From the NCBI GenBank assembly GCA_027943335.1, contig BSBK01008425.1:62001-126000 (forward strand): 64,000 bases of DNA. The letters run 5' to 3'. Shown here one piece after another: positions 11,013 to 21,330 of the stretch; the stretch's first letter is position 1, and each line of letters opens with the position of its first letter. A model generated the notes under the pieces. The model saw only the letters and a list, made by a program, of their open reading frames with translations, did no database searches and was not told the DNA's origin. Source of the stretch: Chamaecyparis obtusa. Its lineage: Eukaryota > Streptophyta > Pinopsida > Cupressales > Cupressaceae. A program made the translations under genes and the position numbers.

Positions 11013-13109
11013 TCACTCTAGACTTACGTTGGGTTTACGTGCATATTGCTGAATAACATCAACATGTTTCTCTATAATAAGCTCATCTTCTTCTGGAATG
11101 GCTCCCCATTCATAGTCATTAGATTCTTCATCTATGCCTCTAGGAAATCTAAGAACATGAGTAAAGTCAGGATGAATACCCCAAGAAGGGTTACCCTCAG
11201 ATTCTGATTTGAATTCATACTCATGAGAATCTATCTCAAAATAACTACCACCTTCCTCTTTGTCTATTTGATTGTCTTCGAGATTAGCTGGTTCTTGTGT
11301 TGCAACTATCTCTTGATTTATAGTAGGTTCTTGTGTTTCTACTACATTGATTATTTTGATTGGATCATCTTCAGCTTCAAGGAGATCTATGATTTCCTTA
11401 GGCAAACGCTCATAAGGGATAAGTTCAGAGCTATCTGAATCACTATCTGATGGTTCAGTTTCTTCCTTCTTTAGAAGAGGTTCTCCTGGTGTGATTTGCT
11501 CTATGACATGAGAACAATTACCTTTGAGGTGGAAGGGTTTATTTTGAAAGCCTAAGCCAATAGTATCTTTGTTTGCCCTACCAGTATGTGAAATGGGTGT
11601 TATAAGACCTTCTCCTTTGACTCCTAGAGGTCCTTTACCTGAATATCCCATCTTAGCTATTAATTTATCTCCTAGACCATATGCCTTAGAAGGGATTTTG
11701 GATACTGTAGAGTCACTAATTGGAACAGCTTGAGATTCAGGTTCATCTTTGTATAGCCATGCAAGCATAGCTTCATCTTCTTCAAATTCTTGCTTCGAGA
11801 CTTGTTCTGCCACAAAATTCTTTTTATATGCCTCAAGAGGTTCTTTAGAGTCTGGTTTGGACTGTTTTAAAGATTGTCCATAAGACTTAGGTGAGATAGG
11901 TAGAGATGTCAAAGATAAGACTGGCTCTATAGTATATTCTCCCATACCATTTTCTTTGATATTGACCTCTTTTGCAACGTCTTCCATTTTAGATGTGGAT
12001 GCTTCTTTTGTTGGCTCAATGGAAGATTCTCTATTATTAGGCACAAGTTTATCCGCACTCTCCTTCAATGTATTGCAAGTGGTGGATATGTCTACTAGAA
12101 TAGTGACCTCTACTCCTTCATAAGGAAATTTCAAACATTGGTGGAATGTAGAAGGAATAGCCTTCATCTCATGTATCCATGGTCTCCCGAGAAGAATGTT
12201 GTAAGCCAAAGGTAGATCAAGGACTTGACATATAGTATCTCTGATAACCGGACCTGCTTTGATAGGTAAGACAATGGTGCCTTTAGAAGATCTTTCTTGT
12301 TCATCATAGGCTTTTATAGTTATTTTCTTTCTAGGATCAATAGCCAATTCTGAAAATTCCAATTGTGTGACCAAGCTGTAAGAACAAATGTTTAGGCCAG
12401 CGCCCCCATCTATCAACACACATTTGACTCTACGGTTCTGGATCAAGACTTCTATGTGCAAGGGCTGGTTATGCAGGTGACTTAAGGAGTTGTCATCTTC
12501 CTTTGAAAAGGAGATATATTGCGGAGATGTAAGATGTCCAACCATAGTCTGGAACCTGTCTAAATCAAGGTCATCAGGAACATTGGATCCGAGAAAAGCA
12601 TTGTCTAGAATAGCTCTATGAGTTAGAGATATCTGAAGCAACTCAAACATGGAGATTTTTGCATTAGTGTGTTGGAGTTTTTGAACAATGCTATAAGATG
12701 TTGGCCTCATATCTTTAGGATTGGAAGATTTAGAAGTAGCCTTCTGTTTGGAAGTGGAAGAAAGATTAAAGGGCATCTTAGGGACATTTGATGAATCTAG
12801 GATTTGTCCGTTCAGATGTGCCTGAGCTTGTGATCGAGTCACTGCATTAGCTAAAGTATGATCTCTATCTCTTCGCACAATTGTGATGACATTGCAATGC
12901 TCAGAGAGACAAGGTTCAACCATATTGATAACAACATTATTTCTAGGGTAAGCATAATTGACCTTTGCCCCCATAGTAGGCTGAGAAGATGAAACTTCTT
13001 GACCATGTTTCGGAAATGGTTCAGTGAATGCTGCATGATCATTATTGCTCTTATGATTTTCAATCGTGATGTCTCCCTTATCAATTAGATCTTGAATAGT
13101 CTGTTTCAA
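11013..13109 (-). CDS. Tat-A gag end, aspartic protease and G-patch region
   Basis: The longest open frame in the window, 698 codons on the minus strand. Its start codon is internal: the frame is the continuation of gag just after the zinc knuckle. The retropepsin covers about residues 205-330: VKCVLIDGGAGLNICSYSLV (Asp-Gly-Gly-Ala in place of the more usual Asp-Ser/Thr-Gly-Ala) and the C-terminal ILLGRPWIHEMKAIPSTFHQ. About residues 470-525 resemble a G-patch: YGLGDKLIAKMGYSGKGPLG, then KGEGLITPISHTGRANK and IGLGF. G-patches are known next to the protease of betaretroviruses and in some plant Ty3/gypsy elements. The rest is acidic linker rich in Glu and Ser. The length without a stop is striking given the damage elsewhere in the element. 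Confidence 0.88.
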   Translation of the reverse strand: MKQTIQDLIDKGDITIENHKSNNDHAAFTEPFPKHGQEVSSSQPTMGAKVNYAYPRNNVVINMVEPCLSEHCNVITIVRRDRDHTLANAVTRSQAQAHLNGQILDSSNVPKMPFNLSSTSKQKATSKSSNPKDMRPTSYSIVQKLQHTNAKISMFELLQISLTHRAILDNAFLGSNVPDDLDLDRFQTMVGHLTSPQYISFSKEDDNSLSHLHNQPLHIEVLIQNRRVKCVLIDGGAGLNICSYSLVTQLEFSELAIDPRKKITIKAYDEQERSSKGTIVLPIKAGPVIRDTICQVLDLPLAYNILLGRPWIHEMKAIPSTFHQCLKFPYEGVEVTILVDISTTCNTLKESADKLVPNNRESSIEPTKEASTSKMEDVAKEVNIKENGMGEYTIEPVLSLTSLPISPKSYGQSLKQSKPDSKEPLEAYKKNFVAEQVSKQEFEEDEAMLAWLYKDEPESQAVPISDSTVSKIPSKAYGLGDKLIAKMGYSGKGPLGVKGEGLITPISHTGRANKDTIGLGFQNKPFHLKGNCSHVIEQITPGEPLLKKEETEPSDSDSDSSELIPYERLPKEIIDLLEAEDDPIKIINVVETQEPTINQEIVATQEPANLEDNQIDKEEGGSYFEIDSHEYEFKSESEGNPSWGIHPDFTHVLRFPRGIDEESNDYEWGAIPEEDELIIEKHVDVIQQYARKPNVSLE

Positions 13110-13664
13110 GTGTAAGCAATTATTAGTTTTGTGACCTTTACCTCGATGGAAATCACAAAATTCATTCTCCTTCCACCATTTTGGTTTAGGATCAGGATCA
13201 GATTGTCAGATCTCAGTCAAAGAGATGATGTTATTAGCTAGTAGAGTTCTCATAGCTTATTCTAAAGATTCTCCAAGAGGAGTGAACTTTCATTTATTAT
13301 CAGTGGACTAAGATTTGTATTCTGGCTTCTTTTGAGATGGTTCAGACACCTTTTGCTCTGAAGCTTTGATGGCTTGGGTGCCAATAGTTAGATTGAAAGC
13401 TGGTGCCTTTGATGGGGCACAAATAGTATCAACAACACCATCTATGACAATGCCTTTATTCTTGTTCCAATTTTTGTTCTTGTCTTTAGAACTGGACCCT
13501 GATTCGTACTTGTCCTTTTGAAGTGTGATGTCTCCTTTTTTCACAAGTACTTTTTCAATTTTGATCGCATTATCTACCATCTTATCAAAAGATGTATGAT
13601 CTTGCATTTGTAAAGGGTAGTTGATCTCTGGGATAAGATTATTGATGAAGATTTTTGTATGCAC
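13110..13664 (-). pseudogene. Tat-A gag, C-terminal half with variant zinc knuckle
   Basis: Minus-strand continuation of gag after the insert at 13660-14640. The open piece 13308-13664 reads KIFINNLIPEINYPLQMQDH and SFDKMVDNAIKIEKVLVKKG, the end of the retrotransposon gag domain, then a Lys/Asn-rich stretch. After a frameshift, 13110-13200 gives KWWKENEFCDFHRGKGHKTN followed by NC: a knuckle spaced CX2HX4HX4C, with His replacing the second Cys of the usual CCHC. Gag forms the particle and binds element RNA through this knuckle. Confidence 0.85.
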
Positions 13665-14640
13665 CCTAAAATGGTCGCCTAGACTTTGGGCCCCATTTAT
13701 TTGATTTATTTATCCTGAATCAGTTTTATCAATAATCAACATTTTCAACATTATCAATTTCTTGATCAAGTCTTAATTTCAATCATATATTGGATTTTTA
13801 TCCTATGGGCTAACCATTTATCCTAAGCCTTTATTTAATTAAAAAGAATTTCCTCCCCTTTTATTAAATAAAAAGCCCCACCTTTTCTTCTTATCCTAAG
13901 TTGCACAAATAAAGTATTATTCCTATTTTATAAAAAAGGAGAAAGGCACTTTTTGTCTCATATGGACATAAAGTCAACTCCTATTTTCTCATTGTAGGAT
14001 ACTTGTGCACATGGATTGCTCCTCTTTCAAGCTCCACCGTTGATTAAGTCTTTTTGCCTCTTAATCTCAATGGCCCATTCTTTTGCATTTCTTATAAAAG
14101 GAAAGCTCTCTCCTTCATTTGCATCTCCATTTTTTATGCTAATGTTATGCTGTAGGTTTTCAAGGTACATTTGGAGCTCTTTGAAGACATTCTTGCATTC
14201 AAGCTTTGAAGACCATTGTTGCATCACATTTACATGCTTTCATAGTTTCATTTCTTGCATTTTCATAGCATTCATAGCTTCATTCTTAGTTTAGATTTCC
14301 TTTTATGTAATAGCATAACTTCACATAGCTTAATAGGAGGAATTTGTAACACTTGTTCTTTCCATTTCATAGCTTAGTTGCATTGCATTTTCATTTCTAT
14401 AGACTAGTTTGCATTGCATTTTCATAGTGATTCTTGAGGATATTGGCACTCTTGCCCTTGTCCTCATTTGAATCTCTCGTTGTGTGGTTGACTAGCAAGG
14501 TCACAAGCTTGTAGCTCTAGCTGAGAGCAAATACACCATAGTCCCTTGCAACTCCATGCATAGAGAGCTATGAGCCGCTTTGTGAGGCCTCATTCTTGAG
14601 CAAACTTGCATGTAATAGTTCATAGAAGTACACCATTTTA
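13660..14640 (+). mobile_element. Probable solo LTR inserted in Tat-A gag
   Basis: About 0.95-1.0 kb of sequence unrelated to gag separates the two gag halves, and the gag reading resumes on either side. It starts TGCACCCTAAAATGGTCGCC and contains a TATA-like CTTATAAAAGG near 14091, about 430 bp in, followed by T-rich stretches, which fits a plus-oriented LTR with no internal region. CTAAAATGGT near 13666 recurs inverted (ACCATTTTAG near 14633), so terminal inverted repeats of another element type are also possible. The right edge is uncertain between about 14582 and 14640, and no target-site duplication was found by eye. The short ORF at 14027-14227 (-) looks fortuitous. Confidence 0.55.
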
Positions 14641-15650
14641 GCGTGTACAATTTCTAGTTTCTCAGTTTCTGGAATAGGCCTAGCATATAGAGAGAATTTC
14701 TTCCTCCATCTATTGAGAAAGGTCAGGAATGGCTCTCCTGGATATTGTTTGAGATTGCAGATATCAATCATGGTGACTGGATGTTGAATGTTGTAGGAGT
14801 ATTGATGAGAGAGTAATTTGATCAACTCCTCAAAAGTTTTGATAGTAGAAGGCAATCTAGAGAACCAATGAATGGCTGCTCCTCCCAGAGATCAAGGAAA
14901 AAGATGCATCATATAGGTTGGTTCGTGCATGAACTCCATAGATTGTGTACAAAATTCTCTGACATGATCTTGAGGATTAAAGTGTCCATCATACTTATCA
15001 TATTTCAGTATCTCCACTCTTTTTGGGAATGGTGGCATGTACAAGTCTTTGTCAAATAGAAAAGGACATAGGGCCTCCATGGAGAACTCCTTGGGTTCCT
15101 TTTCTTTCTCAAGGTAATTAAGTTTGACTTGCATGGCATGCATATGTTTCATCATAGTTGTGAGTGGAGTTTCTTCCTCATGCGTAATGATATCTTCAAC
15201 ATTGAAGTTGGGAGGAAGTTTAAATCCTTGATGAGATAATTGTAAAAAGTATGCCTCTCTGTCCTCTTTCAAGAAATGCTTCATCATTCTTTTGAAGTTA
15301 TCATCGTTTTGATATTGAGTAATTTCTTCAGGTGTGGGTTCCTGATTTGCACCATGTTGAGATTGAGCTCTTTGAGAGCCAAAGTTTGTCCCTGCTTGAG
15401 ACATGGTAGGAGTTCTCCCTGGGATAGATTGAGGAGGAGTTTGTTGATTACCTTTGTGAGTTGATGAAGGAGTGATGTAACCAGTTTTCAATCGAAAATT
15501 GCCAAGACCGTCATCTTTGTAAAGACCAAAATTGTAGAGTTGCTCAAGAGTTGGACCCTTGACAGTGGTTATAGGTAAGGTATGGGATGCTTCTCTAGAT
15601 TTCTTGTGAGAGGAAGCTCTAGTTTCCACCATTAACCTTGGGTGAAACAA
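14568..15650 (-). pseudogene. Tat-A gag, N-terminal part
   Basis: Minus-strand gag. 14892-15650 is open from a Met near the expected start and holds a Gln/Pro-rich spacer, then EEITQYQNDDNFKRMMKHFL, VEDIITHEEETPLTTMMKHM and the beginning of the gag domain (LKYDKYDGHFNPQDHVREF, SMEFMHEPTYMMHLFP). One stop interrupts, then 14568-14890 continues SLGGAAIHWFSRLPSTIKTF, FEELIKLLSHQYSYNIQHP and FLTFLNRWRKKFSLYARP, all matching the retrotransposon gag family. The last ~25 codons (from about 14640) may already belong to the inserted LTR-like sequence. Confidence 0.9.
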
Positions 15651-17915
15651 AATAATATGATGAAGACAACTGAAGAAGGATTTGATTCAAGAAAATCAAA
15701 TGATGCAACCTTATCAAGGTTTGATTGATTGAAGCTTAGATTAGACGTAAATGAAGGAGACTGTGCCCTAGATGTATGGGTAGATTCCCAAAAGATAGCA
15801 GACATGAGTTCACAACACTTAGCCATTTTGAAGATGGATTGAAGATTGATAGTTATGACAAGGTTTTGACACAAGATAAAAATGACTCAAATTGATTAAA
15901 CAGAAGGCTAAATCAGATTCAAAAGGCCACTTTAGGAAAATGATTGGATTCTCAGTATTTGCTGCTCTGTTCCTGACACAGTGATTTTCTTAACAGACTC
16001 AGGAAATAGGTTGGAAAAGCTGGGTCTTTGACAGTTCTGACAACTTTCTGGCAATTTTTCAAAATTTCTCAAATGACTTCCTGCAGGCTCGTACAACAAT
16101 GGGTATAGCATGAAATGACAATTGAAAAACTCGTACGACTATTGCAAAACTCGCACAATAGTTGATAGCAAGGTTTTGACTTTTTTGGAATTGACTGGTA
16201 GCAAAACTCGTATGATAATGTACCATATACCATATGATAATATAGGGGTTTTGAAACGACAATAGCCAAAAGTCGTATGACTTTCTGACTTTACAAGATG
16301 ACTTTTGACCCCAGAAAGGTGTTTGACATCAGATTTTGCAATTTTTGAGGTTTTCAGTTTCAAATTATTCACAAAATTGTCTGTCCAGATTTAAAGATTA
16401 TATCAGATTGATTCGTTCTTAGTAACCAGATAGATAAATAGGCACGCAAAACAGCAAGCAAGTGATTTCAACCACATCTGAAAATAATGAACAGGGGAAA
16501 AAGCAACCCTGCGCATGAACAATCAAGTGACTGAATTGTGCTAATCCCTAGGAGTGCTAACAATGTATGTTCCAAAAAGTTTTGCAATAACACATATTCC
16601 TAGAAAATGAAAATTTGGCCTCACTAGGGTTTTTAGTAATGGTCTGACTCTGCAACTTTTATGATCTCAAGAGGGTGAATTCCAATCCAGGGGCACTGGG
16701 GTTTTGACACAATCTGAGAATTTAATTAATCAAGAGCTACTAGGGAGATCTGACAGCCCAACAAGAGACCACACCTGTGAAGATTTCCTCCACAAGGACA
16801 TTTATATAGCGACTGCTGCTACCATGACAAAAATGGCTATTACCGCTTGAGGTTCCGTCAACATGGTTGACCCAATTAAGGGAATGTCCACTATGGTTAA
16901 CCCTCTCTAAAGGTGACTCACAAAATATACCACATGGAGACTGGTTCCAGATTCAAGGATCTGAGTTTCTGGTACTACCCAAAAAGGGAGTAGAGCATAA
17001 TCCTCTAGCCTTTTCACTTTTAACCCAAACAAAGAAAACAGATTAATCTAACACGCTAAGACTAAGATTATCTCACAAAGATCTATGATGTCAACCACTC
17101 ATGATCTATCAACCTCTCTGGAGAGAGAATGTATCAATCATAAGCTGAAAATGCACAAATCTAGTAGAACGTGAGACTCCCTCAGTATCCTCCCTACCTA
17201 CATGGGTTCCTTTGTTGAGAAGAGTTTCGCTGGAAACCCACTCTCTCAAGAACCATAAATAGTGTTCATAGGGCCTATTTACTATGTGTAACAAAGATGC
17301 TGAAAACCAAATCTATGTTCATTTTTATAGCCCAAAATGAAATATGTGATATGAAAGCAATAAAGGTCACACAAGCTTGACACACAAGAGTTCTTTTTAA
17401 TCCAAATCAAAACGTTATCAGCTAAGAAGATTACCTAAATTCCTCGCAATGCGCTTAGTAGATTCTTACCTATTTTTAGCAATTATCACACTTTTTCCCA
17501 ATCAAAATCAGCAAAATTCAATCAAAAATAGAAAATTTCAATTGTTAATGTTAGCTGTCAGTCCAAATCAGGAAAACAAATCTGGAAAACTGCCTGAAAA
17601 AGTGAAATGATAATTGAAACTTGCCACTAAAACTCGTACAACAGTGGGTTACCTCCCAGATGACAGTCCAGAAACTCATACGACACTGGGTACAAGATCA
17701 TATGACAATCAAGATTCCAAATGACACTGTGATCCTGATGGTACGTTTCTCAATCAAATCAACTGTCGTACGACAGTGGGTATCTCGTGATACAAGTTTT
17801 TGACAAAACTTGTACGAAAATTGTACAGACAAAAATTAAAAATCATAGCTTGGAATAGAAAACGATAAGAAAATGATAGAAATTGATAGAAATTGAATGG
17901 AAACCCATTTCAGGG
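15651..17915 (-). other. Tat-A untranslated leader with CTCGTACGAC-like motif clusters
   Basis: About 2.26 kb between the PBS and the gag start, in element orientation, with no credible ORF. Such long leaders are usual in Tat elements. Two clusters of a degenerate motif near CTCGTACGACA-TGGGTA occur at 16088-16285 and 17632-17820 (plus-strand reading): examples start near 16088, 16130, 16150, 16207, 16272, 17633, 17674 and 17766. One copy forms a perfect 16-bp palindrome. The part between the clusters (16300-17600) shows nothing recognisable. Confidence 0.65.
17762..17777. repeat. Perfect 16-bp palindrome ACTGTCGTACGACAGT
   Basis: The 16 bases equal their own reverse complement and sit about 140 bases downstream of the PBS in the element leader, inside the CTCGTACGAC motif cluster. 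Its position recalls the dimer-initiation palindromes of retroviral leaders, but that role is only inferred. Confidence 0.85.
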
Positions 17916-17932
17916 CCCCACAGTGGGTGCCA
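17916..17932 (-). promoter_or_regulatory. Tat-A primer-binding site
   Basis: Minus-strand TGGCACCCACTGTGGGG starts four bases after the LTR end CACACA. It has the TGG start of a site pairing with the CCA end of a tRNA and resembles the TGGCGCCCACCGTGGGG type known from plant Ty3/gypsy elements, with two changes. The tRNA was not identified. Confidence 0.7.
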
Positions 17933-17936
17933 GAAA

Positions 17937-19776
17937 TGTGTGTGTGAATTTTGTACCTAGCTGTAGACACAACACTTCAGTAAAACATTAGAGGTTAGTT
18001 AAAATCAAAATCGTGCAGTGAAATGAAAACTAATCTAACCAGGCAATTTACTGCCTTCTAGTAGATGCGAGTATGTATTCTCAGATTGGATGAAGATCAG
18101 TGACCTTTATGACACCTAAACGAAGGATTTGAATGCAAAATCTAGATATGAGATGAATGCAAATTAATCTTTTTTTTTTTAGTTCTCTGTGCAATAATAT
18201 GAGAAATGATATGAAATCTAATCTATATGAAAAACTGATATGCAATGATTCTAAGAATTGATATGAAAAACAAAATTGATCTCACAAATGTGGTTGATTC
18301 GTAAAGAAGCTTCAGATACCAATTCGCCAACATAAGTTTGCAAATTATGAGATGATTTGTGAAGAGCTGAAGCCTTGATTTTATAGAAATCCAGGGCTTT
18401 GGAGGTGCATGGAAAAAGCCATAAATCACTCTAGTTGATTTTTGAGTCAACAAGGAATTAAAGATAGTTAACTCACAAATAATCATGCAAAAACAACTTT
18501 TTGATTTAAATCAGAAGTTGAGATCAGCTTTTAACTCAAAAGAGAGTTGAGTTTATTTTTAAAACAATTTGAATTGATTTTCTGATTTATAGTTTAATTG
18601 CTTTTTGGATGTGCATAATTAATTATGAATTAAATAAATAAATAAAGTGATTTATCCTCAACTTAACTGATTTTTGAAAATAAAACAATTGATTTATGGG
18701 TTAATCAATTATTAAATCAAACTTTTATTCAAAAACTATATTATTAAATATGACAATTGACATTAATTAATTAAATAAGAATTTAATCAATTAGTCATAA
18801 GATATTTGATTTATTGCCAAAATGGAATAATATAATTTAGGAATAAATATAATTAAATCTAATTAAATAATTAAGTGGTAGTATTAAATCTAATTAATTA
18901 AATATTTAGAAAATATTCAATTAATCAAACTTTAGGATAAATAGGATTTATCGCCAAATAATTATTAAATTAAAGATAATTAGGATAAATAGGAATATTA
19001 CTAGGAATATTCCCTGATGCAGAATTTGAGATAATCAATTATGATTTGATAATGTGTCGATGTGCCTTAGGTTAGGACTTTGATGTCGATTTCATTTGAT
19101 GTGTCGATATAGGAGATTAATGAACCTATAGCCCATTTTTGGGGTATTACATTTTGCCCCTCTTTGAATTATTGTGCGAAGCGCAATGGTTCAAAGATAG
19201 TCTGTGTATGATAAAGATGTTTGAGATTGAAACTAATTTGAAAGATGAATCGATTCCGAGATAGAAATCGATTGAAAGATTTGAAGATGTTAGGTCTTGA
19301 ATGACCAAAGATAATGTTAACTATAACAACAATGAACCGATGAGTGCCAAAATGCTTGATTCTGAACATTATGATTGCGAAGAAGTGAGTGACTGATTCC
19401 AGACTCGATTGTCCTTGTATGAATCACATTGGTATCACATCTGAACCCTTCAGTTACCGAAGAACCAAGGAAACAACATTGATGAACCGATGAGCTGATA
19501 CAATCTACAAGATAGATTAGGATACCAGATTGATATGGATCTCGATGAATCTGATATGCCCCAAGCGATGATAGATTTGCCCCAAGCAATGAGGACTTTT
19601 GATGAGTCAACAACTAGACATGGTTGTTGTCTTGATTACTGAGGAAAGATTGATAGACAAAATTAGATTTACAGACTTGAATGATATGCAGTACCATGCC
19701 CCCTTCGGGATTAAAATCAAAATCTAACAAGAAAAGTCAGTGTTGAATGGTTTAGAAGCATGTTAATTGATTTGAG
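17937..19776 (-). repeat. Tat-A 5' LTR, truncated
   Basis: Direct repeat of the 3' LTR: 18130-19776 matches 3804-5442 almost base for base, with scattered substitutions and a 14-bp indel. 17937-18129 is the original LTR end that the 3' copy has lost. It ends in element orientation in CACACACA, five TG units against four in the other LTR. At 19776 identity stops and copia RT begins, so about 1.5 kb of the LTR start is missing if the 3' LTR reaches 6998. ORFs on the minus strand here are not supported. Confidence 0.85.
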
Positions 19777-20633
19777 ATATAGACAAAACACAAATATTTG
19801 GCTAGGTCAGAGTAAGTATGTTGGTACTATTTTAAGAAGATTCAATATGTAGGATTCTAGATTGTTGTGTGTTCCTTTTACAATGAGAACAAAGCTTTCT
19901 ATTTCACAATGTCCTACATGCCCATTAGAGATGGAATAAATGAATTGAGTACCATACAAGAGTGCAATTGGTAGTTTGATGTATGCCATGGTTTGTACAT
20001 GTCAAACATTAGTCAAGCAGTGGGAGTTCTTTCTCGTTACATGTCTAATCTAGGAAGACCACATTGGGATGTAATAAAAAGAGTTTCTAGATACTTGTAG
20101 GGTACCTTAGAGTACTATATATGTTTTCATGGTATAGGAAATGAGCATTCCTTAGATATTTGAGGCTATGTGGATTCAAATTGGGCTGGTGATGTTGATA
20201 GAAGAAGATGCATCAATGCATATGTGTTTACATTATTTGGTGGTGCAATTAGTTGGATAAGAAAGCGATAGACTGTGGTCGCTTCATCCATTATAGAGGC
20301 AGAGTATATGGAAACTACTCATGCCTACAAGGAAGCCATTTGGTTGAAAAGATTGTGTTCAAATGTAGGGTTCAAGCAGTGTGTAGTGACAATTTATAGT
20401 GACAGTTAGTGTGAAATCTTCCTAGCAAAGAACTTTCCATTTCCTGCCAGGACTAAGCACATTGATGTACAATATCATTTCATGAGAGATATGGTTGGAG
20501 ATGATAGGGTAAAGTTGGAGAAGGTAGAAACTTTGGTGAATGTTGTTGATTCACTAACTAAGCCCATGAGCACATAGAAGTTCAGATGGTGTTCGGAGTC
20601 TATGGATCTATTGGCCACTAACAGTTGAGTTCA
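19777..20633 (+). pseudogene. Ty1/copia RT C-terminus and RNase H, broken
   Basis: Plus strand, mixed frames. Starts in the RT end (SKYVGTILRRFNM, then a stop and DSRL), then AIGSLMYAM-like SAIGSLMYAMVC remnants and VLSRYMSNLGRPHWDVIKRV. RNase H follows: YVDSNWAGDVDRRRCINAYV with the first acidic site, TVVASSIIEAEYMETTHAYK with the Glu, and FPARTKHIDVQYHFMRDMV before LTKPMST near 20570. It makes cDNA and removes the RNA template. At least six stops are present. It begins exactly where the Tat-A LTR ends and completes the copia order started at position 2, but about 230 codons of RT are absent. Confidence 0.9.
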
Positions 20634-20672
20634 TGATCGTATGGATCCCCTAACTCTTGCAAGATATTTGAC

Positions 20673-20683
20673 AAGTGAGAGAA
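20673..20683 (+). promoter_or_regulatory. Copia polypurine tract
   Basis: AAGTGAGAGAA lies directly before TGTTGAGAAAAC, the start of the 3' LTR, about 40 bases after the end of the RNase H region, the usual copia arrangement. Confidence 0.7.
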
Positions 20684-21330
20684 TGTTGAGAAAACACGTG
20701 TCTCAACCTTTCAATTTTTCAGAAATAGCTCCAAAAATGTACGTGACATTTTTCTACTTGTCGATGCCTTGAAAAAGGGAATATTAGTTGTCAAAAGATG
20801 CCTTGTCCATAGTATATCATGGAAGGCCCATTTTTAGAAATTCTATGATACGTTTTATGATAGCTATAAGGGTCAAAAATAGGGGACAAGACTTTGGAAG
20901 TGAAGGACTATTTTTAACCTAGAATCTTGCCTATCTTGGGCAACACGTGTCAAGGAAGTTCAACACATGGTTTATTAAACCACTAATGGTTTCCAGGTTG
21001 TGACAAGCCTATAAAATGAATGCTTGAGGAGGAGTTTGAATCAATGAGTTTTGTTTGTAGGATGGATGCTATCAGGATGCTTCTAAAGTTCCTCCTAGAG
21101 CTTGAGTTGAGGTGAAACTCTTATAAGAACTTGCATTGTAAGTGTGTTGTAATCTATTGTTGATTTGATAATACATTATGTAGGTTTTAGAGTACGGGTT
21201 TTTTCTCGCATAAGGGTTTTCCCCATGAAAATCACTATGTTCTATGTTTATTGTTAATTTGTTTATGCTCTTGAAACCTATGTAATAACTATATTGAATT
21301 TTGCATAACCATCCTCTCAAGATTAGCATA
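20684..21330 (+). repeat. Copia 3' LTR (right edge approximate)
   Basis: Starts TGTTGAGAAAAC after the PPT. Downstream, around 21130-21260, there are sequences typical of a copia R-U5 region (TTGTAATCTATTG, then GGGTTTTTTCTCGC and AGGGTTTTCCCC). The partner LTR lies outside the window, so the right edge (21300-21370) is a guess. A minus-strand ORF at 21072-21389 is a shadow. Confidence 0.6.

Larger units (their letters stand above)
3373..19776 (-). mobile_element. Tat-A: Ty3/gypsy Tat-lineage LTR retrotransposon, degenerate
   Basis: Minus-strand element with long direct repeats (3373-6998 and 17937-19776) around gag, protease, RT, RNase H, aRNH and integrase in that order. The second, archaeal-type RNase H after the normal gypsy RNase H, together with very long LTRs, is the mark of the Tat lineage. 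The PBS lies next to the 5' LTR and a polypurine tract next to the 3' LTR. The coding part has about a dozen stops or frameshifts and gag is split by a foreign LTR-like insert, so it is not autonomous. The 5' LTR lacks roughly its first 1.5 kb, where it abuts copia sequence at 19776, so target-site duplications cannot be read. Confidence 0.9.
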
